A stretch of 64,000 bases of DNA. Origin: an uncultured Pelagibacteraceae bacterium. Its GTDB lineage: Bacteria > Pseudomonadota > Alphaproteobacteria > Pelagibacterales > Pelagibacteraceae. Position 1 is the stretch's first letter. The number at the start of each line of letters is the position of its first letter. The stretch spans positions 62,001 to 126,000 of the forward strand of contig CACOLA010000002.1 of NCBI GenBank assembly GCA_902627935.1, given 5' to 3'. Positions 49,692-59,413 of the stretch are shown here, piece by piece. Position numbers and translations under genes: made by a program. The notes beneath the pieces are model-generated. The model was not told the DNA's origin. It saw only the letters and a list, made by a program, of their open reading frames with translations, and made no database searches.

Positions 49692-50957
49692 TTAAACAGC
49701 TAACTTATATGCAAAGTTTTTACCAAGGTTTTCTTTTAATTCATTATTAAAACGAGCAGCTTCTGCGCCATCAATAATTCTGTGATCATAAGATAAAGAT
49801 AGTGGCAACATAGTACGCGTAACAAATTTACCATTAATAAACATCTGTTTTTTTTCTGCTCTACCCACTCCTAAAATTGCAACCTCAGGATAATTTATAA
49901 TTGGAGTGAAAAAAGAGCCTCCAATGCCCCCTAGGCTAGTTATAGTCATAGAACCTCCAAATAACTCTTTTTTATCAATTTTAAGATCTCTACACTGCTG
50001 ACTTATTTTTTTTAGCTCCGTGCTTATCAAAGAAATATTTTTATTATCAGCATTCCTTAATTTTGGAACCATCAAGCCATGAGGAGTATCTACGGCTATA
50101 CCAACATGAAAATATTTTTTAACAGTCATTTTGCCATTTTCGATTTCATCTAATGAGGTATTGAAATTTGGAAATTTTTTTAATGATACCGTTAATGCCT
50201 TTACGATGAAAGCTAATGGAGTAATCTTTTTTTTTTCTCCAGTATATATATCTGTGAGGGAGGTTCTAAATTCCTCTAATTCAGTTATATCAGCCTCATC
50301 ATGATTAGTTACATGAGGAATTTTAGACCACGAATTTATTAAATATTTTGATGATAATTTTTTTACCCTTGGTATATCTTTAATTTCTACTTCTCCAAAC
50401 TCAGAATGAGAATACTCTTGTTCAATTTTTTGATCTTTTGTACTTTGGTTTCTGAGACTTTTATTAGATTTAGTTGCAACAAATAACTTTACATCACTTT
50501 CAGTAACTCTCCCTTGCCTTTCACTACCAGAAACCTTGTTAATATCTATTCCAAGCTCTCTTGCAAATTTTCTTACTTTTGGTGATGCAGAAGCTTTTGT
50601 GGAAACATCATCAATTATTATATCTCCATTTTCTTTGCTTTCTTTAATTTCATTTTTATCTATCTCTTTTGATAATTGAATTTTTGGTAATTCTACAACT
50701 TCTATTGCTTTTAATTCTTTCTGACTTTCAATTTCTATAATTTTATCACCTTCAGATACTTTATCTCCTACCTTAACATTTAAAGAAATTACTGTACCTT
50801 CATCTGATGATGGTATCTCTACACTTGATTTATCACTTTCAATAGTAATTAATGGATCATTCTTTTTTATTTTTTGACCTTTTTTAATTAAAACTTCAAT
50901 AACTTCCACATCTCTAAATTCACCGATGTTTGGAACTTTAATATCTTTCTTGGACAT
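49692..50957 (-). CDS. aceF: Pyruvate dehydrogenase E2 (dihydrolipoyl acetyltransferase)
   Basis: Transfers the acetyl group to CoA and forms the core of the complex. The 421-residue protein has one N-terminal lipoyl domain with the modified Lys43 in ESDKSSVEI. An E3/E1-binding peripheral domain follows (about 120-160, SASPKVRKFARELGI), and then the catalytic domain with LSYDHRIIDGAEAARF (active-site His and Asp). It overlaps aceE by one base. A single lipoyl domain is fewer than the three in Escherichia coli E2, but the E1 here carries another. Confidence 0.95.
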   Translation of the reverse strand: MSKKDIKVPNIGEFRDVEVIEVLIKKGQKIKKNDPLITIESDKSSVEIPSSDEGTVISLNVKVGDKVSEGDKIIEIESQKELKAIEVVELPKIQLSKEIDKNEIKESKENGDIIIDDVSTKASASPKVRKFARELGIDINKVSGSERQGRVTESDVKLFVATKSNKSLRNQSTKDQKIEQEYSHSEFGEVEIKDIPRVKKLSSKYLINSWSKIPHVTNHDEADITELEEFRTSLTDIYTGEKKKITPLAFIVKALTVSLKKFPNFNTSLDEIENGKMTVKKYFHVGIAVDTPHGLMVPKLRNADNKNISLISTELKKISQQCRDLKIDKKELFGGSMTITSLGGIGGSFFTPIINYPEVAILGVGRAEKKQMFINGKFVTRTMLPLSLSYDHRIIDGAEAARFNNELKENLGKNFAYKLAV

Positions 50958-53900
50958 TATAATTTTGTTGGCATTGGTTTTTCTTTGTCGATTTTATATT
51001 TTTTTATTGCTTCTTGAACATATTTTGAAGCAATTAATTGTTCCTTAGCTAAAATACTTAGCCCATAAGTAACAACATGTTCTTTATCAACTTCAAAAAA
51101 CTTTCTTAAATTTTTTCTTGTATCGCTACGACCAAATCCATCTGTTCCTAATGAATAAAAACTTTTATTTATAAAGGGTCGAATTTGATCTGAATTCATT
51201 CTCATATAATCAGAAGCAGCTAAAATAGGTCCTTCAGTTTTACCTAAACAACTTTCAACATATGATTTTTTTGGCTCTTTATCTGGATTCAGAAGATTAT
51301 ATCTTTCAACCTCTAAGCCATCTCTTCTTAATTCATTAAAACTAGTGACACTCCAAACTTCACTATCAATTTGATACTCTTTTTGCAATATTTCAGCGCC
51401 TGCAATCATTTCTCTTAAAATTGTACCTGACCCTAAAAATTGAATTTTAGTTTTTCTATACTTATCGAATACTTTGATCTTATACATTCCTTTTAAAATA
51501 CCTTCTTCGCACAATCTATCTTTTGGCATAGCAGGATGAGGATAGTTTTCATTCATAGTTGTAATATAATAAAAAATATTTTCTTTTTTTTCATGCATTC
51601 TTCTCAAACCTTCTCTAAAGATAGTTGCTAATTCATAATGGAATGTTGGATCATAAGATTTACAATTAGGAATTGTTGAAGCCAATAAATGACTATGACC
51701 ATCTTGATGTTGCAAACCTTCTCCAGCTAAAGTTGTTCTTCCTGCTGTAGCACCAATTAGAAAACCTCTTGATTGACTGTCTGCACCTGCCCAAGCAAAG
51801 TCCCCTATTCTTTGAAAACCAAACATTGAGTAAAAAAGATAAATGGGGATCATTTCAATGTCATGATTTGTATAAGAAGTTCCAGCTGCAATCCAAGATG
51901 ACATTGCTCCAGCCTCATTAATCCCTTCTTCTAAAACTTGTCCTTTTTTATCCTCTCTATAAGAACTTAATTGCGCAGAGTCCTCTGGTTCATATTTTTG
52001 TCCCTCATGAGCATAAATACCTATTTTTTGAAAAAAACCCTCCATACCAAATGTTCTGGCTTCATCTGGAATTATTGGAACTAATCTTGGAGCAACATTT
52101 TTATCTCTTAAAAGATTTGTTAACATTCTAACTAATGCCATGGTTGTAGACATTTCTTTATCTACAGTGGACTCTTTCATGTTATCAAAAATGTTTTTCG
52201 GAGGTGTTTTAATAGGTTTTGCGTAAGTAGTTCTCTCTGGAATAAAACCACCTAACTGAAGCCTTCTTTCTTTAATATACTTTATTTCAGGTGAATTTTG
52301 ATCTGGCTTGTAATATTCAATATTTTGAACTTGTTTATCAGTTAAAGGAACATCAAATCTATCCCTATAATACATTAAATCATCAATATCTAATTTTTTA
52401 GTTTGGTGTGTCGTGTTTACACTTTCTCCACTTTTTCCCATTCCATAACCTTTAATAGTTTTAGCTATTACCACTGTTGGGCTTCCAATATTTTTTGAGG
52501 CTTTATCATAAGCTGCAAAGACTTTGTGGGGATCGTGTCCACCTCTATTTAATCTCCAAATATCTTTATCTGATAGACTCGAAACTAATTCTTTTGTCTC
52601 TTGATATTTACCAAAAAACTTTTCTCTGACATAAGCTCCATCTCTTGCCTTCATTGCTTGATATTCTCCATCTACAGTTTCATTCATAGTTTTAATTAAA
52701 TGACCAGTTTTATCATTTGCTAGTAAGGGGTCCCAATAAGATCCCCAAATTACTTTTATTACATTCCAACCAGCACCTCTAAAAATGCCTTCTAATTCTT
52801 GTATAATTTTTCCATTACCTCTAACTGGTCCATCTAATCTTTGAAGGTTACAATTAATTACAAATATCAAGTTATCCAAGTTTTCTCTGGCTGCTAAACC
52901 AATTGCTCCTAAAGATTCTGGTTCATCCATCTCACCGTCACCTAAAAAAGCCCAAACTTTTCTTCCTTCATCTTTGATAAGACCCCTATTAATCAAATAC
53001 TTCATATATCTAGCTTGATAAATTGCTAACATTGGTCCTAACCCCATAGAAACTGTAGGGAATTGCCAAAAGTTTGGCATCAACCAAGGATGTGGGTAAG
53101 ACGATAACCCGCCTGGGTTAACCTCTTGTCTAAAACTATCTAATTGTTTTTCGTTAAGTCTTCCTTCAAGAAAAGCTCTTGCGTACATGCCAGGTGCACT
53201 ATGACCTTGAAAATAAACTAAATCACCTCCAAATTTGTTATTTTTAGCTCTCCAGAAATGATTCATCCCAACATCATAAAGGGTAGCAGCAGAGGCAAAT
53301 GTTCCTATATGCCCTCCAAGTTCTGGGAATTTCTTATTTGCTCTAACTACCATGGCAGCAGCATTCCATCTTATCAATGACCTTATTCTTCTCTCAATAT
53401 TTTGATCTCCATTAGACTTTTTTTCCTTATCAACAGGGATTGTATTAATATAAGGTGTGTTTTGGGTATAAGGAATGTTGGCGCCCTCACTATATGCTTT
53501 ATTGATTAATTCCTTAATTAAATAATGAGCCCTTTGATTTCCATCTTTTTCAATTACAGCCGAGAGTGAATCTAGCCATTCATTAGTTTCTATATGGTCA
53601 ATATCACCATCTTTTATAACTTGTATGTTCTCTTTTTTTTTTGTCTCATTATTCTTGGTTTCTAACTTTTGTGGTTGATTTTTTAATGCATTTTCTGCCT
53701 CTACAATTAAATTTATAGTGTCTTTAGGAATAACTTCTGATGGGGAAGAGGTTTGATTTAAATCTGACATAATTAAAAGCAAATCTCCTTTTGAGACTTT
53801 ATCTCCAACTTTAACTTTCACAGATTTTATTTTGCCAGACAATGTTGAGGGGATTTCAACACTTGATTTATCACTTTCAATTGTGACAACTGGATCATTC

Positions 53901-53992
53901 TTTGTAATCTCCTGTCCTTCTTTTACTAAAAGTTCAATTATTTCCACATTCTCGAAATCACCGATATCAGGTACTAATAATTTTTCACTCAT
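50957..53992 (-). CDS. aceE: Pyruvate dehydrogenase E1 with N-terminal lipoyl domain
   Basis: The thiamine-diphosphate-dependent, homodimeric (AceE-type) E1. It has 1011 residues against about 890 in Escherichia coli. The extra length is at the N-terminus: residues 1-78 are a complete lipoyl domain with Lys42 in ESDKSSVEI, joined by a charged linker (80-125). The E1 proper starts near residue 128 (DGDIDHIETNEWLDSLS). The ThDP motif includes FLGDGEMDEPESLGA and DNLIFVINCNLQRLDGPVRG. The lipoyl domain is very like that of AceF, so a duplication is likely. It is co-transcribed with aceF. Confidence 0.95.
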   Translation of the reverse strand: MSEKLLVPDIGDFENVEIIELLVKEGQEITKNDPVVTIESDKSSVEIPSTLSGKIKSVKVKVGDKVSKGDLLLIMSDLNQTSSPSEVIPKDTINLIVEAENALKNQPQKLETKNNETKKKENIQVIKDGDIDHIETNEWLDSLSAVIEKDGNQRAHYLIKELINKAYSEGANIPYTQNTPYINTIPVDKEKKSNGDQNIERRIRSLIRWNAAAMVVRANKKFPELGGHIGTFASAATLYDVGMNHFWRAKNNKFGGDLVYFQGHSAPGMYARAFLEGRLNEKQLDSFRQEVNPGGLSSYPHPWLMPNFWQFPTVSMGLGPMLAIYQARYMKYLINRGLIKDEGRKVWAFLGDGEMDEPESLGAIGLAARENLDNLIFVINCNLQRLDGPVRGNGKIIQELEGIFRGAGWNVIKVIWGSYWDPLLANDKTGHLIKTMNETVDGEYQAMKARDGAYVREKFFGKYQETKELVSSLSDKDIWRLNRGGHDPHKVFAAYDKASKNIGSPTVVIAKTIKGYGMGKSGESVNTTHQTKKLDIDDLMYYRDRFDVPLTDKQVQNIEYYKPDQNSPEIKYIKERRLQLGGFIPERTTYAKPIKTPPKNIFDNMKESTVDKEMSTTMALVRMLTNLLRDKNVAPRLVPIIPDEARTFGMEGFFQKIGIYAHEGQKYEPEDSAQLSSYREDKKGQVLEEGINEAGAMSSWIAAGTSYTNHDIEMIPIYLFYSMFGFQRIGDFAWAGADSQSRGFLIGATAGRTTLAGEGLQHQDGHSHLLASTIPNCKSYDPTFHYELATIFREGLRRMHEKKENIFYYITTMNENYPHPAMPKDRLCEEGILKGMYKIKVFDKYRKTKIQFLGSGTILREMIAGAEILQKEYQIDSEVWSVTSFNELRRDGLEVERYNLLNPDKEPKKSYVESCLGKTEGPILAASDYMRMNSDQIRPFINKSFYSLGTDGFGRSDTRKNLRKFFEVDKEHVVTYGLSILAKEQLIASKYVQEAIKKYKIDKEKPMPTKL

Positions 53993-54090
53993 TTGTTTTT
54001 AAGTCTTATACACTATATAATTTTACTTAATTGCTAATTTTAACACATTCTGTTCAATTTTTAGACACTCTTTACGATCATACTTAAAAA

Positions 54091-54207
54091 ATGATAAAAA
54101 AGTTATTAAATTCACTATTACAGCCTAAAATTAGTAATTATACGGATGCAAAAATCTGGATACAAAAAATTTTACTAGAAAAAAAATACAGAAAAATGAA
54201 TACTTAA
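54091..54207 (+). CDS. Candidate 38-residue peptide
   Basis: A short plus-strand frame in the 211-base gap between aceE and the thiolase gene, from ATG 54091 to TAA. The peptide begins MIKKLLNSLLQPKISNYTD and ends EKKYRKMNT; it is basic and could form an amphipathic helix. Its stop shares TTAA with the thiolase stop, exactly as other convergent gene pairs here do. No clear ribosome site is seen. The family is unknown and it may be chance. Confidence 0.3.
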   Translation: MIKKLLNSLLQPKISNYTDAKIWIQKILLEKKYRKMNT

Positions 54208-55379
54208 ATACTCTCAACACACAAGGCTATTCCCATTCCACCCCCTATACAAAGAGTAGCGCAACCTTTTTTTTTATTCTGCCTTTTCATTTCATAAATT
54301 AATGTAACTAATATTCTAGTGCCTGAAGCCCCAATTGGATGACCTAGTGCTATAGCACCACCATTAACATTTACTTTTTTTTCATCTATATTTAATTCCT
54401 TTATTACTGCTATACTTTGAGCAGCGAATGCTTCATTAATTTCGAACAAATCAACATCTTCAATTTTCCAATTTGCTTTTTTTAAGGCCTGCTTAACAGA
54501 ATTTATTGGCCCTAACCCCATCAATGAGGGTTCGATACCTACAGATGACCATGAAACTATTCTCACCAAAGGTTTCAATGATTTTTTTTCAGCTTCACTT
54601 AGACTTGTTAAAATTACAGCAGCTGCACCATCATTTATTCCTGACGAATTTCCAGCTGTTACAGTTCCATTTTCTTTAAAAACACTCTTCAATTTTTTTA
54701 GATCATCGTATTTTAAATTTTTTCTTGGATGTTCATCAATATCTAAATTTGAGTCTCCAATACTAACTGTTACTAATTCCTCTTTAAATTTGTTTTGTTG
54801 TAGTGAAATTTGTGCCTTAGACTGCGAATTTATTGCAAAATTATCTTGTTCCTCCCTTGAGATCTTATATTTTTCAGCAATATTTTCAGCCGTAACACCC
54901 ATATGATAATGATTGAATGCATCTTTTAATCCATCAAAAATCATTGTGTCAATTAAATCTTTTTCAAAAAATTTATTATTATTTCTTAAATGTATCGAAT
55001 GTGGTGCCATGGACATATTTTCTTGACCTCCAGAAATAATATATTTTGCTTCATTTAGTTTTATTGATTGAAACCCAGAAATCACTGCTCTTAAACCAGA
55101 GCCGCATACTTGATTTATTAAATAAGCAGGAATTGAATTAGGCAAACCTGCGTTAATGGAAGCTTGTCTGGCTGGATTTTGACCAGTTCCCGCTGTTAAA
55201 ACCTGTCCTAAAATTACTTCATCAATATCCTGGGGCTTAATTTTAGTCCTATTTAAAACCTCTTTAATAACTATAGATCCAAGTTTATCAGCTTTAATAT
55301 CTTTGAAAGAACCTTTATGAGTTCCAATCGGCGTTCTAGCAGCAGCGACAATTACAACTTCACTTAAATTTTTACTCAT
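54204..55379 (-). CDS. Acetyl-CoA acetyltransferase (thiolase)
   Basis: A 391-residue thiolase. The active-site Cys is in NQVCGSGLRAV, near residue 90. C-terminal motifs are NGGAIALGHPIGASGTR with the catalytic His and CIGGGMGIA with the second Cys. The pattern fits the biosynthetic/degradative acetoacetyl-CoA thiolase group (AtoB/PhaA). It may condense acetyl-CoA or split acetoacetyl-CoA; no partner genes are adjacent. The promoter side is the 70-base gap before tRNA-Arg. Confidence 0.93.
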   Translation of the reverse strand: MSKNLSEVVIVAAARTPIGTHKGSFKDIKADKLGSIVIKEVLNRTKIKPQDIDEVILGQVLTAGTGQNPARQASINAGLPNSIPAYLINQVCGSGLRAVISGFQSIKLNEAKYIISGGQENMSMAPHSIHLRNNNKFFEKDLIDTMIFDGLKDAFNHYHMGVTAENIAEKYKISREEQDNFAINSQSKAQISLQQNKFKEELVTVSIGDSNLDIDEHPRKNLKYDDLKKLKSVFKENGTVTAGNSSGINDGAAAVILTSLSEAEKKSLKPLVRIVSWSSVGIEPSLMGLGPINSVKQALKKANWKIEDVDLFEINEAFAAQSIAVIKELNIDEKKVNVNGGAIALGHPIGASGTRILVTLIYEMKRQNKKKGCATLCIGGGMGIALCVESI

Positions 55380-55449
55380 TTGTTAATATGTTTTCGACAA
55401 AATACATTAAAAAGTGTTATTACTATATAGTTAAAATTATTAATTATCA

Positions 55450-55526
55450 GCACCTCTAGCTCAATTGGATAGAGCGGCTGACTACGGATCAGCAGGTTGA
55501 GGGTTCGACTCCTTCGAGGTGCACCA
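55450..55526 (+). tRNA. tRNA-Arg (ACG)
   Basis: A 77-base cloverleaf: acceptor GCACCTC/GAGGTGC, D loop with GG, anticodon stem GCTGA/TCAGC with loop CTACGGA (anticodon ACG, whose A34 is normally deaminated to inosine), T loop TTCGACT, and encoded CCA. Its promoter probably lies in the 70-base gap after the divergent thiolase gene. Confidence 0.97.
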
Positions 55527-55538
55527 TAACGGATTAAA

Positions 55539-55637
55539 ATGATAAAGTGGATACTAAAGTTGTCATTACAAAAATCAGTAATTATTTTTTTTATTTTTAT
55601 TTTTATTATTTTATTAATACTAACAATTTTTTTATAA
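55539..55637 (+). CDS. Candidate 32-residue membrane peptide
   Basis: A short frame starting 12 bases after tRNA-Arg and ending 3 bases before the thioesterase start. It begins MIKWILKLSLQKS and continues as one very hydrophobic helix of Ile, Phe and Leu to the end, so it would be a single-pass membrane peptide. The helix is encoded by T/A-rich sequence that could arise by bias alone. The tight fit between two genes is the main support. Confidence 0.35.
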   Translation: MIKWILKLSLQKSVIIFFIFIFIILLILTIFL

Positions 55638-55640
55638 ATT

Positions 55641-56066
55641 ATGAATAACAAATTTGAACAAATTAGTCTTAAACCAGGTTTCATGAAGCATAATGGTGGT
55701 ATATTATTCAGAAATGTCTCAAAAGATGAGTTTGAGTTTAAGTCAACAATCAATGAAAACCATTTAAATAACGCTGGCATAACTCATGGTGGATACATCG
55801 CTGCTTTGATTGATGCTGGTTCAGGAACTTCTGCACATAGATCAGCAAATAATGATCCTTGTGTTACTATTTCTTTAGATTTAAAATATATCGGATCTTC
55901 AAAAGTTGGTGATGAAATTTTAGGAAAAACCAAAATTTTAAAAAAGACAAAATCGCTAATTTTTTTATTTTGTGAATTAAGAAGTAAAGATAAAATTATT
56001 GCATCTGCAACTGGAATTTGGAAAATTCTTAAAGCTAAGCCCTCTAATTTAGGGCCTGGGGGATAA
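55641..56066 (+). CDS. Hotdog-fold thioesterase (PaaI/YbgC-like)
   Basis: A 141-residue acyl-CoA thioesterase-fold protein. The hotdog helix is NAGITHGGYIAALIDAGSGTSA, with conserved Gly and catalytic-type Asp, and SLDLKYIGSSKVGDEI follows as a beta strand. PaaI-type members hydrolyse aromatic or short acyl-CoA esters; the substrate is unknown. It sits after tRNA-Arg and before the helicase operon. The 120-base gap after it holds only short A/T-rich frames I do not consider genes. Confidence 0.85.
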   Translation: MNNKFEQISLKPGFMKHNGGILFRNVSKDEFEFKSTINENHLNNAGITHGGYIAALIDAGSGTSAHRSANNDPCVTISLDLKYIGSSKVGDEILGKTKILKKTKSLIFLFCELRSKDKIIASATGIWKILKAKPSNLGPGG

Positions 56067-56186
56067 GATAAAATGAAAAAAAATGAGAACATTCTATCTT
56101 GCGATTCGGCCCTGCTTTAGTCCATATTTGTTCTTTGATGGTAACAATATCTGGTATGAATAAAAAAAAAGATACTAAAGATAGAA

Positions 56187-58667
56187 ATGAATAAAAATAA
56201 AATTACCGCTGTTTTAGGTCCGACAAATACAGGAAAAACTCATTTAGCAATTGAAACTATGTTATCTTTTGAAAGTGGCATGATAGGATTTCCACTCAGG
56301 TTACTCGCTAGAGAAGTTTATGATAAAATTATAAAAAAAATTAATTTAGATAAAGTTGCACTAATTACAGGGGAAGAAAAAATTATTCCCTCAAATGCTA
56401 GATATTTTTTGTGCACTGTTGAGTCAATGCCAATTGACAAGTCGTTAGATTTTGTTGGAGTAGATGAGATTCAAATGTGCGCAGATCATGAGAGAGGTCA
56501 CATTTTCACTGATAGATTGCTTAATACTAGAGGAAATAAATTAACAATGTTTATGGGATCTCACACAATTAAAAGTATAATTTCAAAATTAGATGATGAC
56601 ATTGAATTTGTTAATAGAAACAGATTGTCTAAACTTACATATGCGGGCCATAAGAAGATTTCTAGAATTGATAGAAAAACTGCAATAATAGCTTTTTCAG
56701 CTGAGGAAGTGTATGCAATTGCAGAATTGATTAGAAGACAAAAAGGTGGAGCAGCAATAGTAATGGGCTCTTTAAGTCCAAAGACAAGAAATTCTCAAGT
56801 TGAATTGTATCAATCAGGAGATGTTGATTTTTTAGTTGCTACAGATGCTATTGGTATGGGCATTAATATGGATTTAGATTATGTTTATTTTTCTAATCTT
56901 AAGAAATTCGATGGAAAAAAACTTAGAAAATTAAATTTATCTGAAATAGGCCAAATTGCTGGAAGAGCAGGGCGATATCTAAATGATGGTAGTTTTGGAA
57001 TAACTGGTGACTGCAAACAATTAAATTCGGAGGAAGTAAATTTATTAGAAAATCATAAGTTTGAGGAAATAAAAACACTATTTTGGAGAAATTCAAATCT
57101 TAATTTTAACAATCCATATTACTTAATTAAATCTCTAGAAGAAAAACCCCAAAAAGAGTGGTTGAGAAAAATTTATGAATGTGAAGATGAGAAAGCTTTA
57201 AAATATTTTCTAAGAGATAAGAACTTTGAGAATATAGATTTTAATAGCAGAACACTACATTTGCTTTGGGAATGCTGTCAGATACCAGATTTTGTTAAAA
57301 AGACCTATGGAAATCATTATGAGGTAATAGAAAATGTATTTAAATTCCTAATAAGCAAGAATGCCAAAATTACCAATGAATATATGCAATTACAGCTAAT
57401 GAAATTAGATAAATTAGATGGTAATGTAGACTCATTATCAAATAGAATTGCAAATGTCAGAACTTGGTCATATGTTTCAAATAAAAATAATTGGATTGAA
57501 AATCAAAATTATTGGATAGAAAAAACTAAATTACTAGAAGATAAACTTTCAGATAGACTTCATGAAGAACTTACCAAAACTTTTATTGATAAAAGAGCTA
57601 GTATACTTGCAAGGGGCTTGAAACAAGATATGGATTTTAAAACAGAAATATTAGAAAATAATGATGTTAAAATTGATGACCAATTTATTGGAAAAATAAA
57701 TGGCTTAAAACTTGAGTTGGATCTTAAAAAAGGTGCACTAGAAACAGATATTAAATCGCTGAAAAAAGCAGCAAGACAAACTATTGGTCCAGAATTAGAA
57801 AAAAGAATTCAAAATATAATTGATACTGGATTGATTGAACTTGACCATAATTTCAAAATTAATTGGAATGAATTTGCAATTGCAAGATTAATTCCTGGTA
57901 ATGATTATCTTAGTCCTAACTTTGAATTAATTGTTGATGATATACTTGACCAGGGAAATAGAAGAAAATTAAATAATTTTATTGAAAAATGGTTAAAAAA
58001 TAAAATTAATATTGTTTTAAAAAGCTTAGTAGATTTGAAAAATCTTAAAGACAAACATTCTTCTATTAAAGCTTTAGCATATCAGCTTTATGAAAATAAT
58101 GGAGTGCTAAAAAGAGAAAATGTTACTGAATATTTAAAAAATTTAGGACAAAATGAGAGAAAGATTTTAAGAGATCTAGGTGTTAAGTTTGGAAGATACC
58201 ATGTTTTTTTATACAAACTAATTAAGCCTGAACCTGTAATATTGAGAACTCTGCTATGGAAGAATTTTCATCAAAAATATTTCAAACTAAATCCACCTAC
58301 CTTTGGTTTAAATTTTATTGAAGCAATGGACGATAAAAATAAAAATTTTATGTTACTATGTGGTTTCGAAAAGTTTGACAATTACTTTGTAAGAATAGAT
58401 ATTTTAGAGAGACTATTCATGCAAATAATTAATTCAGGTAGCGAAGAAAAGAGAGAAATTAAATTAGTACCAGAAATGTTGAATCTTTTAGGATGTAGTA
58501 AAGATAATTTTAAAAAACTAATAAAAAAAATGAATTATAAGGTAACTGAAAAAAACGAGGATATATTTTTTAAATATGTACCTCCTAAAAAAACAAAAAA
58601 ATCTACTAATAAAAAAAAAGACAAGGAAAGCCCATTTGGAGTACTGAAAAATTTAAATTTGGGATAG
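56187..58667 (+). CDS. SUV3-like superfamily II RNA/DNA helicase
   Basis: An 826-residue helicase. Walker A is LGPTNTGKTH (residues 10-18), motif II is GVDEIQMCAD in place of a classical DEAD box, SHTIKS is near motif III, and motif VI is GQIAGRAGRYL. This matches the SUV3-like helicases of Alphaproteobacteria, homologous to the mitochondrial degradosome helicase. A long C-terminal region (from about 350) is mostly helical and ends in a Lys-rich tail. It probably unwinds RNA for decay. It is followed after 3 bases by a TerB-like gene and then fdxA and carD. Confidence 0.9.
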   Translation: MNKNKITAVLGPTNTGKTHLAIETMLSFESGMIGFPLRLLAREVYDKIIKKINLDKVALITGEEKIIPSNARYFLCTVESMPIDKSLDFVGVDEIQMCADHERGHIFTDRLLNTRGNKLTMFMGSHTIKSIISKLDDDIEFVNRNRLSKLTYAGHKKISRIDRKTAIIAFSAEEVYAIAELIRRQKGGAAIVMGSLSPKTRNSQVELYQSGDVDFLVATDAIGMGINMDLDYVYFSNLKKFDGKKLRKLNLSEIGQIAGRAGRYLNDGSFGITGDCKQLNSEEVNLLENHKFEEIKTLFWRNSNLNFNNPYYLIKSLEEKPQKEWLRKIYECEDEKALKYFLRDKNFENIDFNSRTLHLLWECCQIPDFVKKTYGNHYEVIENVFKFLISKNAKITNEYMQLQLMKLDKLDGNVDSLSNRIANVRTWSYVSNKNNWIENQNYWIEKTKLLEDKLSDRLHEELTKTFIDKRASILARGLKQDMDFKTEILENNDVKIDDQFIGKINGLKLELDLKKGALETDIKSLKKAARQTIGPELEKRIQNIIDTGLIELDHNFKINWNEFAIARLIPGNDYLSPNFELIVDDILDQGNRRKLNNFIEKWLKNKINIVLKSLVDLKNLKDKHSSIKALAYQLYENNGVLKRENVTEYLKNLGQNERKILRDLGVKFGRYHVFLYKLIKPEPVILRTLLWKNFHQKYFKLNPPTFGLNFIEAMDDKNKNFMLLCGFEKFDNYFVRIDILERLFMQIINSGSEEKREIKLVPEMLNLLGCSKDNFKKLIKKMNYKVTEKNEDIFFKYVPPKKTKKSTNKKKDKESPFGVLKNLNLG

Positions 58668-58670
58668 TTA

Positions 58671-59087
58671 ATGTTTTATAATAAAAAAAAAGATAATAAA
58701 AATAAAGATTCTTATTTTATAAAAATTGCTGCACTACTTATTCATGCAGCAAAAATTGATGAGCATTATTCAAGAGATGAAGAAAAAATAATCAAACAAA
58801 CTCTTCTAGAACTTGGTGCGACTGAAAATACTTTGGATTTATTAATATCCAAAGCTAAAGAAAGTGAAGAAAATGCAAACCAGATTTTAGATTTTACAAA
58901 AGAAGTAAAAAACTTACAAGAGAATGAAAAAATTAAAATTATTCAATCTCTCTGGAAAATTATTTATTCGAATAAAGATGCTGATATATATGAGACAAAT
59001 TTAATGCGAAGACTTTCCGGATTACTTTATATTGACAGTAAGACTATGGGAGATATTAAAGAGCAAATTAAAAAACAAAATTCATAA
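58671..59087 (+). CDS. TerB-like protein
   Basis: A 138-residue all-helical protein resembling the TerB (tellurite-resistance) domain. It starts with a Lys/Asn-rich tail, then [24 protein letters not shown], and later [22 protein letters not shown], two repeats with the acidic metal-site-like D/E pattern of the family. TerB-like proteins bind metals or membrane complexes; the function in this operon is unknown. In several Alphaproteobacteria an S4-domain RNA-binding gene lies in this place between the helicase and fdxA. It overlaps fdxA by one base. Confidence 0.75.
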   Translation: MFYNKKKDNKNKDSYFIKIAALLIHAAKIDEHYSRDEEKIIKQTLLELGATENTLDLLISKAKESEENANQILDFTKEVKNLQENEKIKIIQSLWKIIYSNKDADIYETNLMRRLSGLLYIDSKTMGDIKEQIKKQNS

Positions 59088-59413
59088 TGACTTACATAGT
59101 AAATGATAAATGTATTAAATGTAAACTAATGGATTGTGTTGAAGTTTGTCCAGTAGATTGCTTCTATGAAGGTAAAAATATGCTTGTAATTAAACCTGAT
59201 GAGTGTATAGATTGTGGCGTTTGCGAACCTGAGTGTCCAGTAGACGCTATAACTGCTGATACAGAACCAGGTAGTGAAAAGTGGTTAGAAATCAATAAAC
59301 AATATTCTGAAATCTGGCCAAACATAAGTGAAAAAAAAGATCCTCCATCGGATCACAATAAATATAAAAATGAACAAAATAAGTTTGAAAAATATTTTAA
59401 AGAAAACCTTTAA
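59087..59413 (+). CDS. fdxA: Seven-iron ferredoxin
   Basis: A 108-residue ferredoxin of the FdxA type. Cys motifs [14 protein letters not shown] and [12 protein letters not shown] can hold one [3Fe-4S] and one [4Fe-4S] cluster. The N-terminal [12 protein letters not shown] and [12 protein letters not shown] are family signatures. It transfers electrons in the cytoplasm; the partner is not evident. carD follows, with its likely start inside the 3' end of this gene. Confidence 0.95.
   Translation: MTYIVNDKCIKCKLMDCVEVCPVDCFYEGKNMLVIKPDECIDCGVCEPECPVDAITADTEPGSEKWLEINKQYSEIWPNISEKKDPPSDHNKYKNEQNKFEKYFKENL

Noticed and set aside
55380-55780. Minus-strand frame of 134 residues
   Set aside because: It covers tRNA-Arg in antisense and overlaps the thioesterase gene; no protein-like pattern.
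56067-56186. Short frames of 15 and 18 codons between the thioesterase and helicase
   Set aside because: Too short, no ribosome site and no structure; treated as leader of the helicase gene.
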